This document shows, one piece after another, positions 1 to 5,946 of a stretch of 5,946 nucleotides of DNA. The notes beneath the pieces are model-generated. The model had not been told where the DNA came from. It worked only from the letters and a program-made list of their open reading frames with translations, and did no database searches. Numbering within the stretch: the first letter of the stretch is position 1; each line of letters opens with the position of its first letter. The stretch comes from an uncultured Clostridia bacterium (lineage in GTDB: Bacteria; Bacillota; Clostridia; Lachnospirales; Lachnospiraceae): assembly GCA_946611595.1 (NCBI GenBank), contig CAMODY010000110.1:1-5946 (forward strand), written 5' to 3'. Both the position numbers and the translations under genes were made by a program.

Positions 1-1004
1 TTTCCGACATTATGGACTTTTCCTGCAAAGTCATTTCCATGAACCCTGTAATACTCTACAGCATCCGAAGATAAGATGCGGAACATTGTTCTTTCCGGCT
101 GATAATCACAGATATTTCCATTGATGGAATGGTTCTGCAGAATGTTTTCGTTTGCAACACGCAGACCGTTTAAGTTGACTGCAATCGCACCGGCATTATT
201 AAAGACGCGACACTGTTCGTGTGCCATAGCGATGGAATCTGGAAGTGGAGTTTTTCCTGTACGTTCCATTTCCATGCGGCCTTTGCCTGCACCGATCTCC
301 CATGCCATGCGGATTCCGTCTCCATCAATGCCAGGGATCATGAAATCAAACATATCTTTTTCCAATGTGTAGCCGGTATATTGTTTTACCATTTCCGGGT
401 TGGTTCCGAAACCACCGGTACAGATGATGACAGCGTCACACTCTACATCATATTCCACACCATCTTTATCAACCGCGGTAAGACCTGTAATGATCTTATC
501 CTCACAGTGAAGGGATTTAACAGGAGTCTCAAAGAAATACTGAACGCCAAGTTCCTGCCCTCTTTCAAAGATCGTCTTGTTCATTGCACTTGCGCATCTC
601 GGGCCCGGACGTCCGCCATCTTCCGGCTGTACAACGTGCCAGGTAGCTTCAGACTGCGGGAAATTCTTCATTGCGCCTGCAAAAACAACGCCCATATCCT
701 CAAGCCAGTCGATCGTCGGACCGGAATTCCAGAGGTAGTCATGGATCAGGTTGGCATCCGACTGCCAGTGTACATAATCCATGAAACGGGTGAATGCTTC
801 TTCCTTAGTCAGTGTCCCCATCTCTGCTTTCTGCAGACGGCTCTCAACGCCGAACGGTCCCATACCCATATTGGCAGCTCCGCCCGGAACACCGCTCTTT
901 TCAAAACAAACGACCTGAAATCCTTCTTCGGCTGCAGCCACGCTGGCACAAAGACCTGCAGGGCCTGCTCCGACTACGGCAATATCAGCATAAATTTTTT
1001 CCAT
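1..1004 (-). CDS. FAD-dependent oxidoreductase, fumarate-reductase/flavocytochrome c-like (C-terminus cut by window edge)
   Basis: Reading leftwards from the ATG at 1004-1002, the frame stays open for 334 codons and runs off the window at base 1. The protein begins MEKIYADIAVVGAGPAGL. The GxGxxG dinucleotide-binding motif is at residues 12-17, and an acidic residue (E35) sits at the end of the second strand, as expected for FAD ribose binding. Further hallmarks of the FAD_binding_2 family are CTGGFG (195-200), GDG followed by RMA (228-234) and VNLNGLRVANE (276-286), the last matching the family's VNxxGxRFxNE. Family members are usually 450-600 residues, so a substantial C-terminal part including catalytic residues is missing. 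There is no signal peptide or visible heme/FMN domain in the part seen, so it is probably cytoplasmic and receives electrons from a partner. The ribosome site AAAGGTGA lies 6 bases upstream. Only 19 bases separate it from the flavodoxin-like gene, which supports co-transcription. The likely role is reduction of an activated C=C or similar bond. The substrate is unknown, and a dehydrogenase is possible. Confidence 0.88.
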   Translation of the reverse strand, partial: MEKIYADIAVVGAGPAGLCASVAAAEEGFQVVCFEKSGVPGGAANMGMGPFGVESRLQKAEMGTLTKEEAFTRFMDYVHWQSDANLIHDYLWNSGPTIDWLEDMGVVFAGAMKNFPQSEATWHVVQPEDGGRPGPRCASAMNKTIFERGQELGVQYFFETPVKSLHCEDKIITGLTAVDKDGVEYDVECDAVIICTGGFGTNPEMVKQYTGYTLEKDMFDFMIPGIDGDGIRMAWEIGAGKGRMEMERTGKTPLPDSIAMAHEQCRVFNNAGAIAVNLNGLRVANENILQNHSINGNICDYQPERTMFRILSSDAVEYYRVHGNDFAGKVHNVG

Positions 1005-1023
1005 TATTATTCACCTTTCTGTA

Positions 1024-2076
1024 TTAAAGCTTCTGATGTCCTTCTTCTGCAAATTTAAGTCTTTCTTCTTCCGCTTTCTTTTCTGCAGCCAGCTCTGCTG
1101 CCTTCGCTGCTCTTTCTTCCGCTTTTCGCTGCTTGCTTGGCGGTGTCAAAACAATATCTGTCCACTCATGATACTTTTGAGCTTTTTCTTTTGCTTCTTC
1201 CATGCGTGGTTTATATTTTGCCATGCACTCGCGAACTTCCATCAGATGTACCATTTTACCGTCAATATTCATTCGGTTATCGCGTCTATGTTCAATATCA
1301 TCCGGCCATTCAATTGTAATCTTACCATCAACGACGGAAAGATTTCCATAGATACCGCAAACAGGGCAAAGAACCTGGTTGGTTCCCGGAACGACCTGGA
1401 TCAGATCCTGATGGCACTGCGGGCACATTCCCTCTTTTTCGCCTCTCCAGCGGTGATCGCCGGTCAGCATAGCATCTGCAAGGTTTTCTCCAAGTTTATA
1501 AGCTTTTGCCAACCACTCATCTTCAATTGCAGCTGCATTCGGATCTGCAACTCCGTAAACATTCAACCAGTCTACAACTTCTGTCTGCGCGGAGAAGGTG
1601 GTTGAGAACATGGATGCGATGCTTAAGCTGGTCCAGTTTTCAGTAAGCGCTCCGCCGACTGCGATCAGTGCGCCAGGACGGGCTTTGAATCTGCCGGTAG
1701 CAAATTCCGGCTCCGGGCGTTCTCCTTTAAAGAACGCAGCAACATCCATCTTCGGTCCAAAGACACGGTCACGGAAGTCAAACAGCATGCTGTTCGGTGT
1801 CAGGGAATAGGTCGGTGCTGCAATCAGATAGCCGTCGCTGTCTAAGAACTTATCGATCATCCAGATGGCATCATCTTTGCCATACGGGCATTTCTTCGGA
1901 TCGATACTTGCTGGACAGAATCCGGGAACACAGGCTCTGCAGCCATGCATATCGCAGTCAGTCAGACGGATCAATTCTACATCGATTCCTTTATCTTTTA
2001 CTGCTCTTAAAGCTTCTTTCGTAAATATTTCGCAGTTTCCTCTCGGTCTGCCTGCGGTAAAAGCAACAAGTTTCAT
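1024..2076 (-). CDS. Flavodoxin-fold NAD(P)H-dependent FMN reductase / iron-sulfur flavoprotein-like, with zinc-ribbon-like domain
   Basis: This 350-residue protein has the NADPH-dependent FMN reductase fold in its N-terminal ~205 residues. A phosphate-binding loop, TAGRPRGNCEIF (8-18), is followed by APTYSLTPNSMLFDFRDRVF (87-106), the family's flavin-contacting PxY...DR segment. Between them is a cysteine cluster, C41, C46, C49, C54 and C63. It resembles the compact cluster of iron-sulfur flavoproteins, although the spacing (x4, x2, x4, x8) is not the textbook one. A second cysteine set, C218-x2-C221 and C237-x2-C240, forms a zinc-ribbon or rubredoxin-like knuckle pair. The last ~35 residues are a Lys/Glu/Ala-rich helix, probably exposed or coiled. 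Typical family members end near 180-220 residues, so the C-terminal ~140 residues are an extension. The start is supported by AAGGAG 8 bases upstream. Lying between the transporter and the FAD enzyme, it is a plausible electron donor to the latter. That role is inferred. Confidence 0.85.
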   Translation of the reverse strand: MKLVAFTAGRPRGNCEIFTKEALRAVKDKGIDVELIRLTDCDMHGCRACVPGFCPASIDPKKCPYGKDDAIWMIDKFLDSDGYLIAAPTYSLTPNSMLFDFRDRVFGPKMDVAAFFKGERPEPEFATGRFKARPGALIAVGGALTENWTSLSIASMFSTTFSAQTEVVDWLNVYGVADPNAAAIEDEWLAKAYKLGENLADAMLTGDHRWRGEKEGMCPQCHQDLIQVVPGTNQVLCPVCGIYGNLSVVDGKITIEWPDDIEHRRDNRMNIDGKMVHLMEVRECMAKYKPRMEEAKEKAQKYHEWTDIVLTPPSKQRKAEERAAKAAELAAEKKAEEERLKFAEEGHQKL

Positions 2077-2102
2077 TTTCTTTTCTCCTTTTTTAGTTGA
2101 AG

Positions 2103-2139
2103 ACCGGGACCCGGCATTTGCCGAATCCCGGTTTTTTTT
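2103..2139 (+). terminator. Hairpin plus T8 tract, oriented as plus-strand terminator inside a minus-strand operon
   Basis: ACCGGGA (2103-2109) pairs with TCCCGGT (2126-2132). After a CC/AA internal mismatch, CGGC pairs with GCCG around an ATTT loop. Eight T residues follow at 2132-2139, so the element reads as an intrinsic terminator only on the plus strand. On the minus strand, where the flanking genes lie, the hairpin is followed by TCTTCAACT, a poor U-tract. It may therefore act there as an mRNA stability or processing element between the transporter and flavodoxin-like genes, or it may stop antisense transcription entering from the left. The function is inferred; the structure is visible. 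Confidence 0.6.
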
Positions 2140-2195
2140 CTTTAAATACCTATATTGTTTACCTATTTAATTGACGAACAAATCGTAAACTAATA

Positions 2196-3485
2196 TTATT
2201 CATCAAATTTCGTAAGCTCAACGCCCCATTTTGCTTCTTTCTTGTTAACGAATCCAGGCTTAACAAGGAGAATGAGAACCAGTGAGATCGCGCCAAGGAT
2301 GGAAGCGAACCAGAAAGCTGCGCCGTATCCGCCGAACTTCTCTGCGATCCATGCGATAACAACCGGTGCAAGAGAGGAGATCAGAGATGCTAAAGGCATC
2401 ATCCAACGGAAAACTTCTCTGAAGTTTCTTGTTCCCCAATATCCCTGTACGAAGGATACGATGTAGTTGGAACCACCACCAAGGATAATAGCCAGGCAGC
2501 AAAGAGCTACGATAACAAGTGCTTTTACGCCGGTGTTTGCAAGAGCGCCCATGATGATCATACAGATCTGACAGATGATGATAGCAACTTTGGTGTTGAT
2601 CTTTGTATCAATGACACCACAGATATAACTTCCGACTGCTGCCGCAACACCGATGATCGTCATAAGGATCGGAATATCTGCCGGTGTGAATCCGGAGGTC
2701 AGGACTACAGGAACAACCTGGGTCATGAAACCTGCGGAGAAGAGCATGATGCTCATTGAGAAACCAACAAACCAGAATTCTTTTGTAGAGAAGATATGTT
2801 TTGTAGTCCAAGGAGAAACTTCGGTCTGGAATGTACGAACTTCTCTCTTTTCAGTCGGGTCATTGTCAGGATATTTTCCAAGCTCTTCCGGATAATCACG
2901 AAGAACAAATCCAATCAGGATACCTGCGATGATCATGATGATTCCAATGATGCCATATGCGCCAGGAACGCCTGCAACCTGAAGACCCCATCCCATAAGG
3001 AAGGTAGAAATCGTAACTGCAAGTGCGATACCCATGGTAACGATACCCATGACGACACCCTTCTTTTTCGGGAACCAGTTAGCAACCAGGACACCGTTTG
3101 TCTGATAAGAAGTTGTCTGTGCAAGCACACGGCAGATAACGAACGGGATTGCGAATAATACGATGTTGTTATGAATGAATGCACAAATGAAATAGATAAC
3201 GCCACTCGGGATCAGGCCGATAGCAGCCAGTTTACGAGGGGATACCTTCTTTGTGGTAAGTTGTCCAACACAGAACTGTGCGACACAGACTAAAAGGCCG
3301 GCGATCGTAACGATTGCGGAAGTCTGGACAGTACTCCATCCGACAGTATTCCGATAATAGTCAGACAGAACGCTGAAGGTCTGGTTCTGGCATCCGCTCA
3401 TTGCATATACCAGGAACACAGCAACGATCAAAATCCAACCATAACCGCCAAAATGGCCAATGCCAGTTTTCTTTTTTTGTTCCAT
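2196..3485 (-). CDS. MFS transporter, 12 transmembrane segments, OFA/monocarboxylate-permease-like
   Basis: A complete 429-residue membrane protein whose hydrophobic segments fit twelve helices, roughly 15-33, 52-75, 86-103, 107-128, 146-165, 174-196, 236-256, 272-292, 298-316, 321-340, 362-383 and 388-408. A longer hydrophilic loop at 197-235 separates the two six-helix halves. MFS signatures include the 2-3 loop GQLTTKKVSPRK (74-85), the 4-5 loop WFPKKKGVVMG (137-147) and the matching second-half loop GVIDTKINTK (290-299). The loop DYPEELGKYPD after helix 6 is typical of the oxalate:formate antiporter-like and related monocarboxylate permeases. R119 in helix 4 is a candidate substrate or proton-coupling residue. 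The cytoplasmic N-terminus is short and Lys-rich. Translation is supported by an AAGGGAG-type site upstream. It is the first gene after the divergent promoter region and probably brings in, or exchanges, the substrate of the downstream redox enzymes. The substrate is not predictable; an organic anion is the best guess. Confidence 0.88.
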   Translation of the reverse strand: MEQKKKTGIGHFGGYGWILIVAVFLVYAMSGCQNQTFSVLSDYYRNTVGWSTVQTSAIVTIAGLLVCVAQFCVGQLTTKKVSPRKLAAIGLIPSGVIYFICAFIHNNIVLFAIPFVICRVLAQTTSYQTNGVLVANWFPKKKGVVMGIVTMGIALAVTISTFLMGWGLQVAGVPGAYGIIGIIMIIAGILIGFVLRDYPEELGKYPDNDPTEKREVRTFQTEVSPWTTKHIFSTKEFWFVGFSMSIMLFSAGFMTQVVPVVLTSGFTPADIPILMTIIGVAAAVGSYICGVIDTKINTKVAIIICQICMIIMGALANTGVKALVIVALCCLAIILGGGSNYIVSFVQGYWGTRNFREVFRWMMPLASLISSLAPVVIAWIAEKFGGYGAAFWFASILGAISLVLILLVKPGFVNKKEAKWGVELTKFDE

Positions 3486-3546
3486 AGTTTTCTCTCCCTT
3501 TCTTTAAAGATGATAAATACAGTACCTTCTTCAATACCTTGGTCTA

Positions 3547-3575
3547 ACTATATTTTTTAAGAGGCTTTTTTTCGA
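3547..3575 (-). promoter_or_regulatory. Candidate sigma-A promoter for the transporter operon
   Basis: Read on the minus strand, TCGAAA (3575-3570) and TATAGT (3552-3547) are separated by 17 bases, with 4/6 and 5/6 agreement to TTGACA and TATAAT. Transcription would start near 3540, leaving a leader of about 55 bases before the ATG at 3485. The weak -35 box is compatible with activator dependence. The assignment is by eye. Confidence 0.45.
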
Positions 3576-3599
3576 TGTGCCTAAGAACAGTTTTTATTT

Positions 3600-3657
3600 T
3601 TCAAGATATGTTCAAGTGAACAATTGGAATAAGCCAGGAATGCCAAAAAACCTTGAA
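3600..3657. repeat. Cluster of TTCAAG/CTTGAA and GGAAT short repeats in the divergent regulatory region
   Basis: TTCAAG occurs at 3600-3605 and again at 3611-3616, exactly 11 bp apart (one helical turn). Its reverse complement CTTGAA is at 3652-3657, overlapping the regulator's -35 box. Next to these, GGAAT at 3626-3630 and 3637-3641 is also repeated with an 11-bp period, each copy followed by GCCA. Helically phased short repeats of this sort are common in activator binding regions. The motifs are only five to six bases long, so chance is a real alternative. Confidence 0.4.
3609..3622. promoter_or_regulatory. Candidate operator: perfect palindrome TGTTCA-AG-TGAACA
   Basis: A 6-2-6 inverted repeat with perfect arms lies between the two divergent promoters. 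Its centre is about 75 bp upstream of either predicted transcription start, 31 bp from the regulator's -35 box and 34 bp from the transporter operon's. That position suits a dimeric activator or autoregulator, and the adjacent PucR-type protein is the natural candidate. There is no direct evidence that this regulator binds here. Confidence 0.45.
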
Positions 3658-3682
3658 TTTGCAGTACTTTGAGGAGTAAAAT
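3653..3682 (+). promoter_or_regulatory. Candidate sigma-A promoter for the PucR-type regulator
   Basis: TTGAAT (3653-3658) and TAAAAT (3677-3682) are separated by 18 bases, matching TTGACA and TATAAT at 4/6 and 5/6. Transcription would start near 3689, giving a short leader of roughly 30 bases that contains the GGAGG ribosome site. A CTTGAA motif overlaps the -35 box, so autoregulation is possible. Confidence 0.45.
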
Positions 3683-3707
3683 AGGTACCAGAAACTACGT
3701 AATAAAT

Positions 3708-3712
3708 GGAGG
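3708..3712 (+). promoter_or_regulatory. Ribosome binding site GGAGG that decides the regulator start
   Basis: GGAGG ends 8 bases before the ATG at 3721, an ideal distance. The alternative in-frame ATG at 3706 overlaps this element and has no purine-rich site of its own upstream, so it is unlikely to be used. Confidence 0.8.
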
Positions 3713-3720
3713 ACGTTCAT

Positions 3721-5334
3721 ATGTTTTTATCCATGGACCAGCTGACCCGTTTCTTTGACTCTTTGGAAGCAAAGTCGGACGATCATATGCCCGCCATCGA
3801 TATCAAATATGTTCATTTATGGGATGGGGCTGCTGCTGACGCTGCAAGTCCGCTCTATATCATTTCAGCTTCTGAATTGAATAAACTGGCGCCTTTTGAT
3901 GAGGACTGCGAAAGAGTGTTTGTCGTTCAGGAAGATAAGCCTGTTTCTAAAGAGCTGTTAAAGCAGCGCGGGCTGCATATAGTCAGAATCCCGAAAAAAT
4001 ATTCACTGAATCAAATCGCCAACACGGCAAGCCAGCTGTTTCTGCAGACCAACAACGCCTTAGATTATTACGATAAGGTCCTGTTTGCTGTCTCGAAACC
4101 GGATAACTATACAGAAGTAGCAAAAACGATTTCAAATCTGACCAAGTGTCCGGTTGCTCTGATTGCAGGCACCAGCCAGATCATCTCCTCCTGTGAGCAT
4201 GATCTGGAAAAGAAAGACTGGGACAATTTCCTTTCCCATAGGCTCCTAAAACTGATCCAGATCCCGAACCGTCTGACCTATGAGCGTTTTTACATTGAAC
4301 CACTGAAGACTCCGCTCGGAGAATATGAATATGAGGTCTTTTTCCCGATTGTCTCCGACGACCCTGCCCGTCAGGTCAATGGCATCATCTATCTGCTCTG
4401 CTCCGACCCGATCGTGCCGGCATCCTGGTCAAATGTACTGCATTTCACCTCCTATACGATGTCCTGGTTCTTTACCCGCTATGCAAACAAAGACAATGCG
4501 ATCAAGCTGCAGAACCAGATGATGAACTTTATGCTGACAGACCTGCTCCACGGCATTATCCCGTCAGAAGATACCTTAAAGAGAGTGCTTGGGAACTTAA
4601 GTTTTAAAACAGACCGGGAGCTGATCCTGATCTGTGTCCGAACATCTCTTTCAGAGGGTTCCGATAATTTCGAAGAAGCAAAGAGACTCTTTATGAGCTT
4701 TTTTGAAGATTCGTTTTCATTTACGCAGTCAGCCGATATCTTTATTCTGACATCTCCGTCCTGGCTGCTGCCGAAGAATAAATCGATTCAGAAAAAATTT
4801 ACGTCACTGTTAAAAGATGCCAGATGCTACGCCGGAATCAGCAGTACGTTTTATTCAATCGACAAATTCTTTATCCACCATTTCTCCCGCGCCTTAGCTG
4901 CGGCAGATGTAGCAATGCAGATCAAAGAAAAACAGCGCTGGACCGATTTCCGGGCAGTATCGCTTCTTGCGATCCAGAGCAATAATTATGCAAGTGCGAT
5001 TCATTTCTGCGATCCTGCACTGATCAAACTTGTGGAATATGACAAGGCCCATGAATCGGACAATCTATACACGCTTTGCTGTTATTGGCAGTTAAACCGC
5101 GACATTGGAAGAATCTGCAATTTCCTGCATATCCACAAGAACACCTTGTATTACAGGCTTCGGAAGATAGCAAGTATACTGCGACAGGATATTAACGACT
5201 ACGACAATTTTATTCAGTTAAGTCTTTCAATCGCGATTTTAGAGAATCTTGGAAGTATTCCGCGTTATCGGATCTTTGATGATGACCGCAGACAATCAAA
5301 ATGGTCCATTCAGGAAGACTACGAAGAAGAATAG
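3721..5334 (+). CDS. PucR/CdaR-family transcriptional regulator
   Basis: From the ATG at 3721 the protein has 537 residues; starting at 3706 would add only five. The C-terminus is a clear PucR-type helix-turn-helix (HTH_30) at about residues 449-507. It begins LYTLCCYWQLNRDIGRIC and contains the diagnostic recognition helix HKNTLYYRLRKI (472-483). The segment from DLLHGIIPSEDTLKRVLG (274 onward) to about residue 400 matches the degenerate GGDEF-like CdaR middle domain. Residues about 110-255 look like a GAF/PAS-type sensor. The first ~110 residues are an uncharacterised domain that I cannot name with confidence. There are no membrane segments, so it is a cytoplasmic one-component regulator. 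PucR/CdaR proteins usually activate neighbouring catabolic genes in response to a small metabolite. Being divergent from the transporter operon, with a palindrome in between, makes that operon its likely target. The ligand is unknown. Confidence 0.88.
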   Translation: MFLSMDQLTRFFDSLEAKSDDHMPAIDIKYVHLWDGAAADAASPLYIISASELNKLAPFDEDCERVFVVQEDKPVSKELLKQRGLHIVRIPKKYSLNQIANTASQLFLQTNNALDYYDKVLFAVSKPDNYTEVAKTISNLTKCPVALIAGTSQIISSCEHDLEKKDWDNFLSHRLLKLIQIPNRLTYERFYIEPLKTPLGEYEYEVFFPIVSDDPARQVNGIIYLLCSDPIVPASWSNVLHFTSYTMSWFFTRYANKDNAIKLQNQMMNFMLTDLLHGIIPSEDTLKRVLGNLSFKTDRELILICVRTSLSEGSDNFEEAKRLFMSFFEDSFSFTQSADIFILTSPSWLLPKNKSIQKKFTSLLKDARCYAGISSTFYSIDKFFIHHFSRALAAADVAMQIKEKQRWTDFRAVSLLAIQSNNYASAIHFCDPALIKLVEYDKAHESDNLYTLCCYWQLNRDIGRICNFLHIHKNTLYYRLRKIASILRQDINDYDNFIQLSLSIAILENLGSIPRYRIFDDDRRQSKWSIQEDYEEE

Positions 5335-5348
5335 ACGTTCATAAACGC

Positions 5349-5381
5349 AAACAGCCCGGCCTAAAAGCCGGGTTGTTTTTT
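5349..5381 (+). terminator. Intrinsic terminator shared by convergent genes
   Basis: A 12-bp stem with one G-T pair, AACAGCCCGGC-type arm (5349-5360) against GCCGGGTTGTT-type arm (5367-5378), encloses a CTAAAA loop and runs into TTTTTT (5376-5381). It lies just after the regulator's TAG at 5332-5334. Read from the minus strand, the same hairpin is followed by TGTTTGCGTTT, so it probably also ends the 2-oxoacid oxidoreductase transcript coming from the right. Confidence 0.85.
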
Positions 5382-5400
5382 CATGTAAGCCAGGAGAGAT

Positions 5401-5946
5401 TTAAACTTTATAGTTGTAGCCGGCATCAAGCGCTGCCGCATTTTTCTCTGCATAAGCACCCTTGCCTTTGTCTTCAAAATATTTTAATAAACCTTTTTTG
5501 AAGGTTTCCAGATCAAACATTCCGGTCAGTTTCAAAAGATAACCGAGAGCGGCGATGTTTGCGCCTTTGGCATTATCCACGCCTCTTGCGATCGTCGCGA
5601 AAGGAATGCGGTAAGAGGTAACCCCGTCCATTTCAAACGGAACCTCATCGCCGATCGTATCGGAGTTGATCAGAACAAGTCCCCCTTTTTTCACAAATTT
5701 AGAGAAGCCTTCTAAAGACGGACGGTTCATGGCAACTAAAACATCGAGTTCTTCGATATCCGGATGGCAGATTGGCGCATCGTCCATTTTAACAAGGCTA
5801 TAGGATTTTCCACCGCGCATCTGTCCGCCATATGCCGGCATCCAGAGAACTTCCCTTCCTTCCTGCATGGCAACGTTTGCAACGATCAGACCTGCAGTTA
5901 AAACGCCTTGACCGCCAAAGCCTGCAAATACAATTGCTTTTTCCAT
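5401..5946 (-). CDS. 2-oxoacid:acceptor (ferredoxin) oxidoreductase, gamma subunit
   Basis: A complete 181-residue protein of the usual length for the stand-alone gamma subunit of pyruvate/2-ketoisovalerate/2-oxoglutarate:ferredoxin oxidoreductases (POR catalytic gamma domain). The signature GFGGQGV is at residues 9-15, followed by YGGQMRGGKSYS (39-50), the family's YGxxMRGG segment. DVLVAMNRPSLEGF (68-81) is the usual strand-helix after it. The complex decarboxylates a 2-oxoacid oxidatively, using CoA and thiamine diphosphate, and reduces ferredoxin. The gamma subunit alone does not reveal which 2-oxoacid is used. The start codon is the last triplet of the window, so its ribosome site and the alpha, beta and ferredoxin-like delta genes, normally just upstream, cannot be seen. 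Its stop is followed at once by the shared terminator, fitting the gamma gene's common place at the end of such operons. Confidence 0.92.
   Translation of the reverse strand: MEKAIVFAGFGGQGVLTAGLIVANVAMQEGREVLWMPAYGGQMRGGKSYSLVKMDDAPICHPDIEELDVLVAMNRPSLEGFSKFVKKGGLVLINSDTIGDEVPFEMDGVTSYRIPFATIARGVDNAKGANIAALGYLLKLTGMFDLETFKKGLLKYFEDKGKGAYAEKNAAALDAGYNYKV

Noticed and set aside
219..1058. Long plus-strand open frame (279 codons)
   Set aside because: It lies antisense to the FAD oxidoreductase, whose translation shows clear family motifs. The plus-strand product is Cys/His-rich without any domain and has no ribosome site.
1036..1605. Plus-strand open frame of 189 codons rich in Phe/Cys
   Set aside because: It is antisense to the flavodoxin-like gene. 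The Phe/Cys-rich start simply mirrors the Lys/Glu/Ala tail codons of the real gene.
2140..2195. Possible internal minus-strand promoter between the transporter and flavodoxin-like genes
   Set aside because: The AT-rich stretch offers only poor -35 and -10 matches with non-ideal spacing, which is too weak to annotate.
3562..3582. AGGC...GCCT inverted repeat around a T-rich loop as a terminator or riboswitch
   Set aside because: The stem is only four base pairs with a long loop and no U-tract. It overlaps the predicted -35 box, so chance is likely.
3706..3720. Upstream in-frame ATG as the regulator start
   Set aside because: It overlaps the GGAGG element that serves the ATG at 3721 and has no ribosome site of its own.

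Overview
The window looks like chromosomal DNA from an anaerobic low-to-mid-GC Firmicute, most likely a gut Clostridium/Lachnospiraceae-type bacterium. This is an inference from four things: strong AGGAG-type ribosome binding sites, Gram-positive-style promoters and terminators, flavin/Fe-S redox genes, and a CoA/ferredoxin-type 2-oxoacid oxidoreductase subunit. No rRNA, tRNA, CRISPR or mobile element was seen.

Layout. Three genes on the minus strand form an apparent operon, read from right to left. First is an MFS transporter (3485 to 2196), then a two-domain flavodoxin-fold reductase with an Fe-S-like cysteine cluster and a zinc-ribbon/rubredoxin-like cysteine pair (2076 to 1024), then an FAD-dependent fumarate-reductase-like oxidoreductase (1004 to beyond base 1, truncated by the window edge). 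Divergent from them is a PucR/CdaR-type transcriptional regulator (3721 to 5334, plus strand). The 235-bp divergent region holds candidate promoters in both directions. A perfect TGTTCA-AG-TGAACA palindrome lies almost midway between them. Convergent to the regulator is a 2-oxoacid:acceptor oxidoreductase gamma subunit (5946 to 5401, minus strand), with a shared hairpin terminator between the two stops. Its start codon is the last base triplet of the window, so the rest of its operon lies outside.

Working model (inference). The transporter imports, or exchanges, a small probably carboxylated compound. The flavodoxin-like protein passes electrons from NAD(P)H or ferredoxin, and the FAD protein reduces the substrate in the cytoplasm. 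The regulator senses the substrate or a related metabolite through its N-terminal half and controls the divergent promoters. The substrate cannot be read from the sequence. Two points stand out: a hairpin plus T8 tract inside the operon that is oriented as a terminator for the opposite strand, and the fused architecture of the flavodoxin-like protein.
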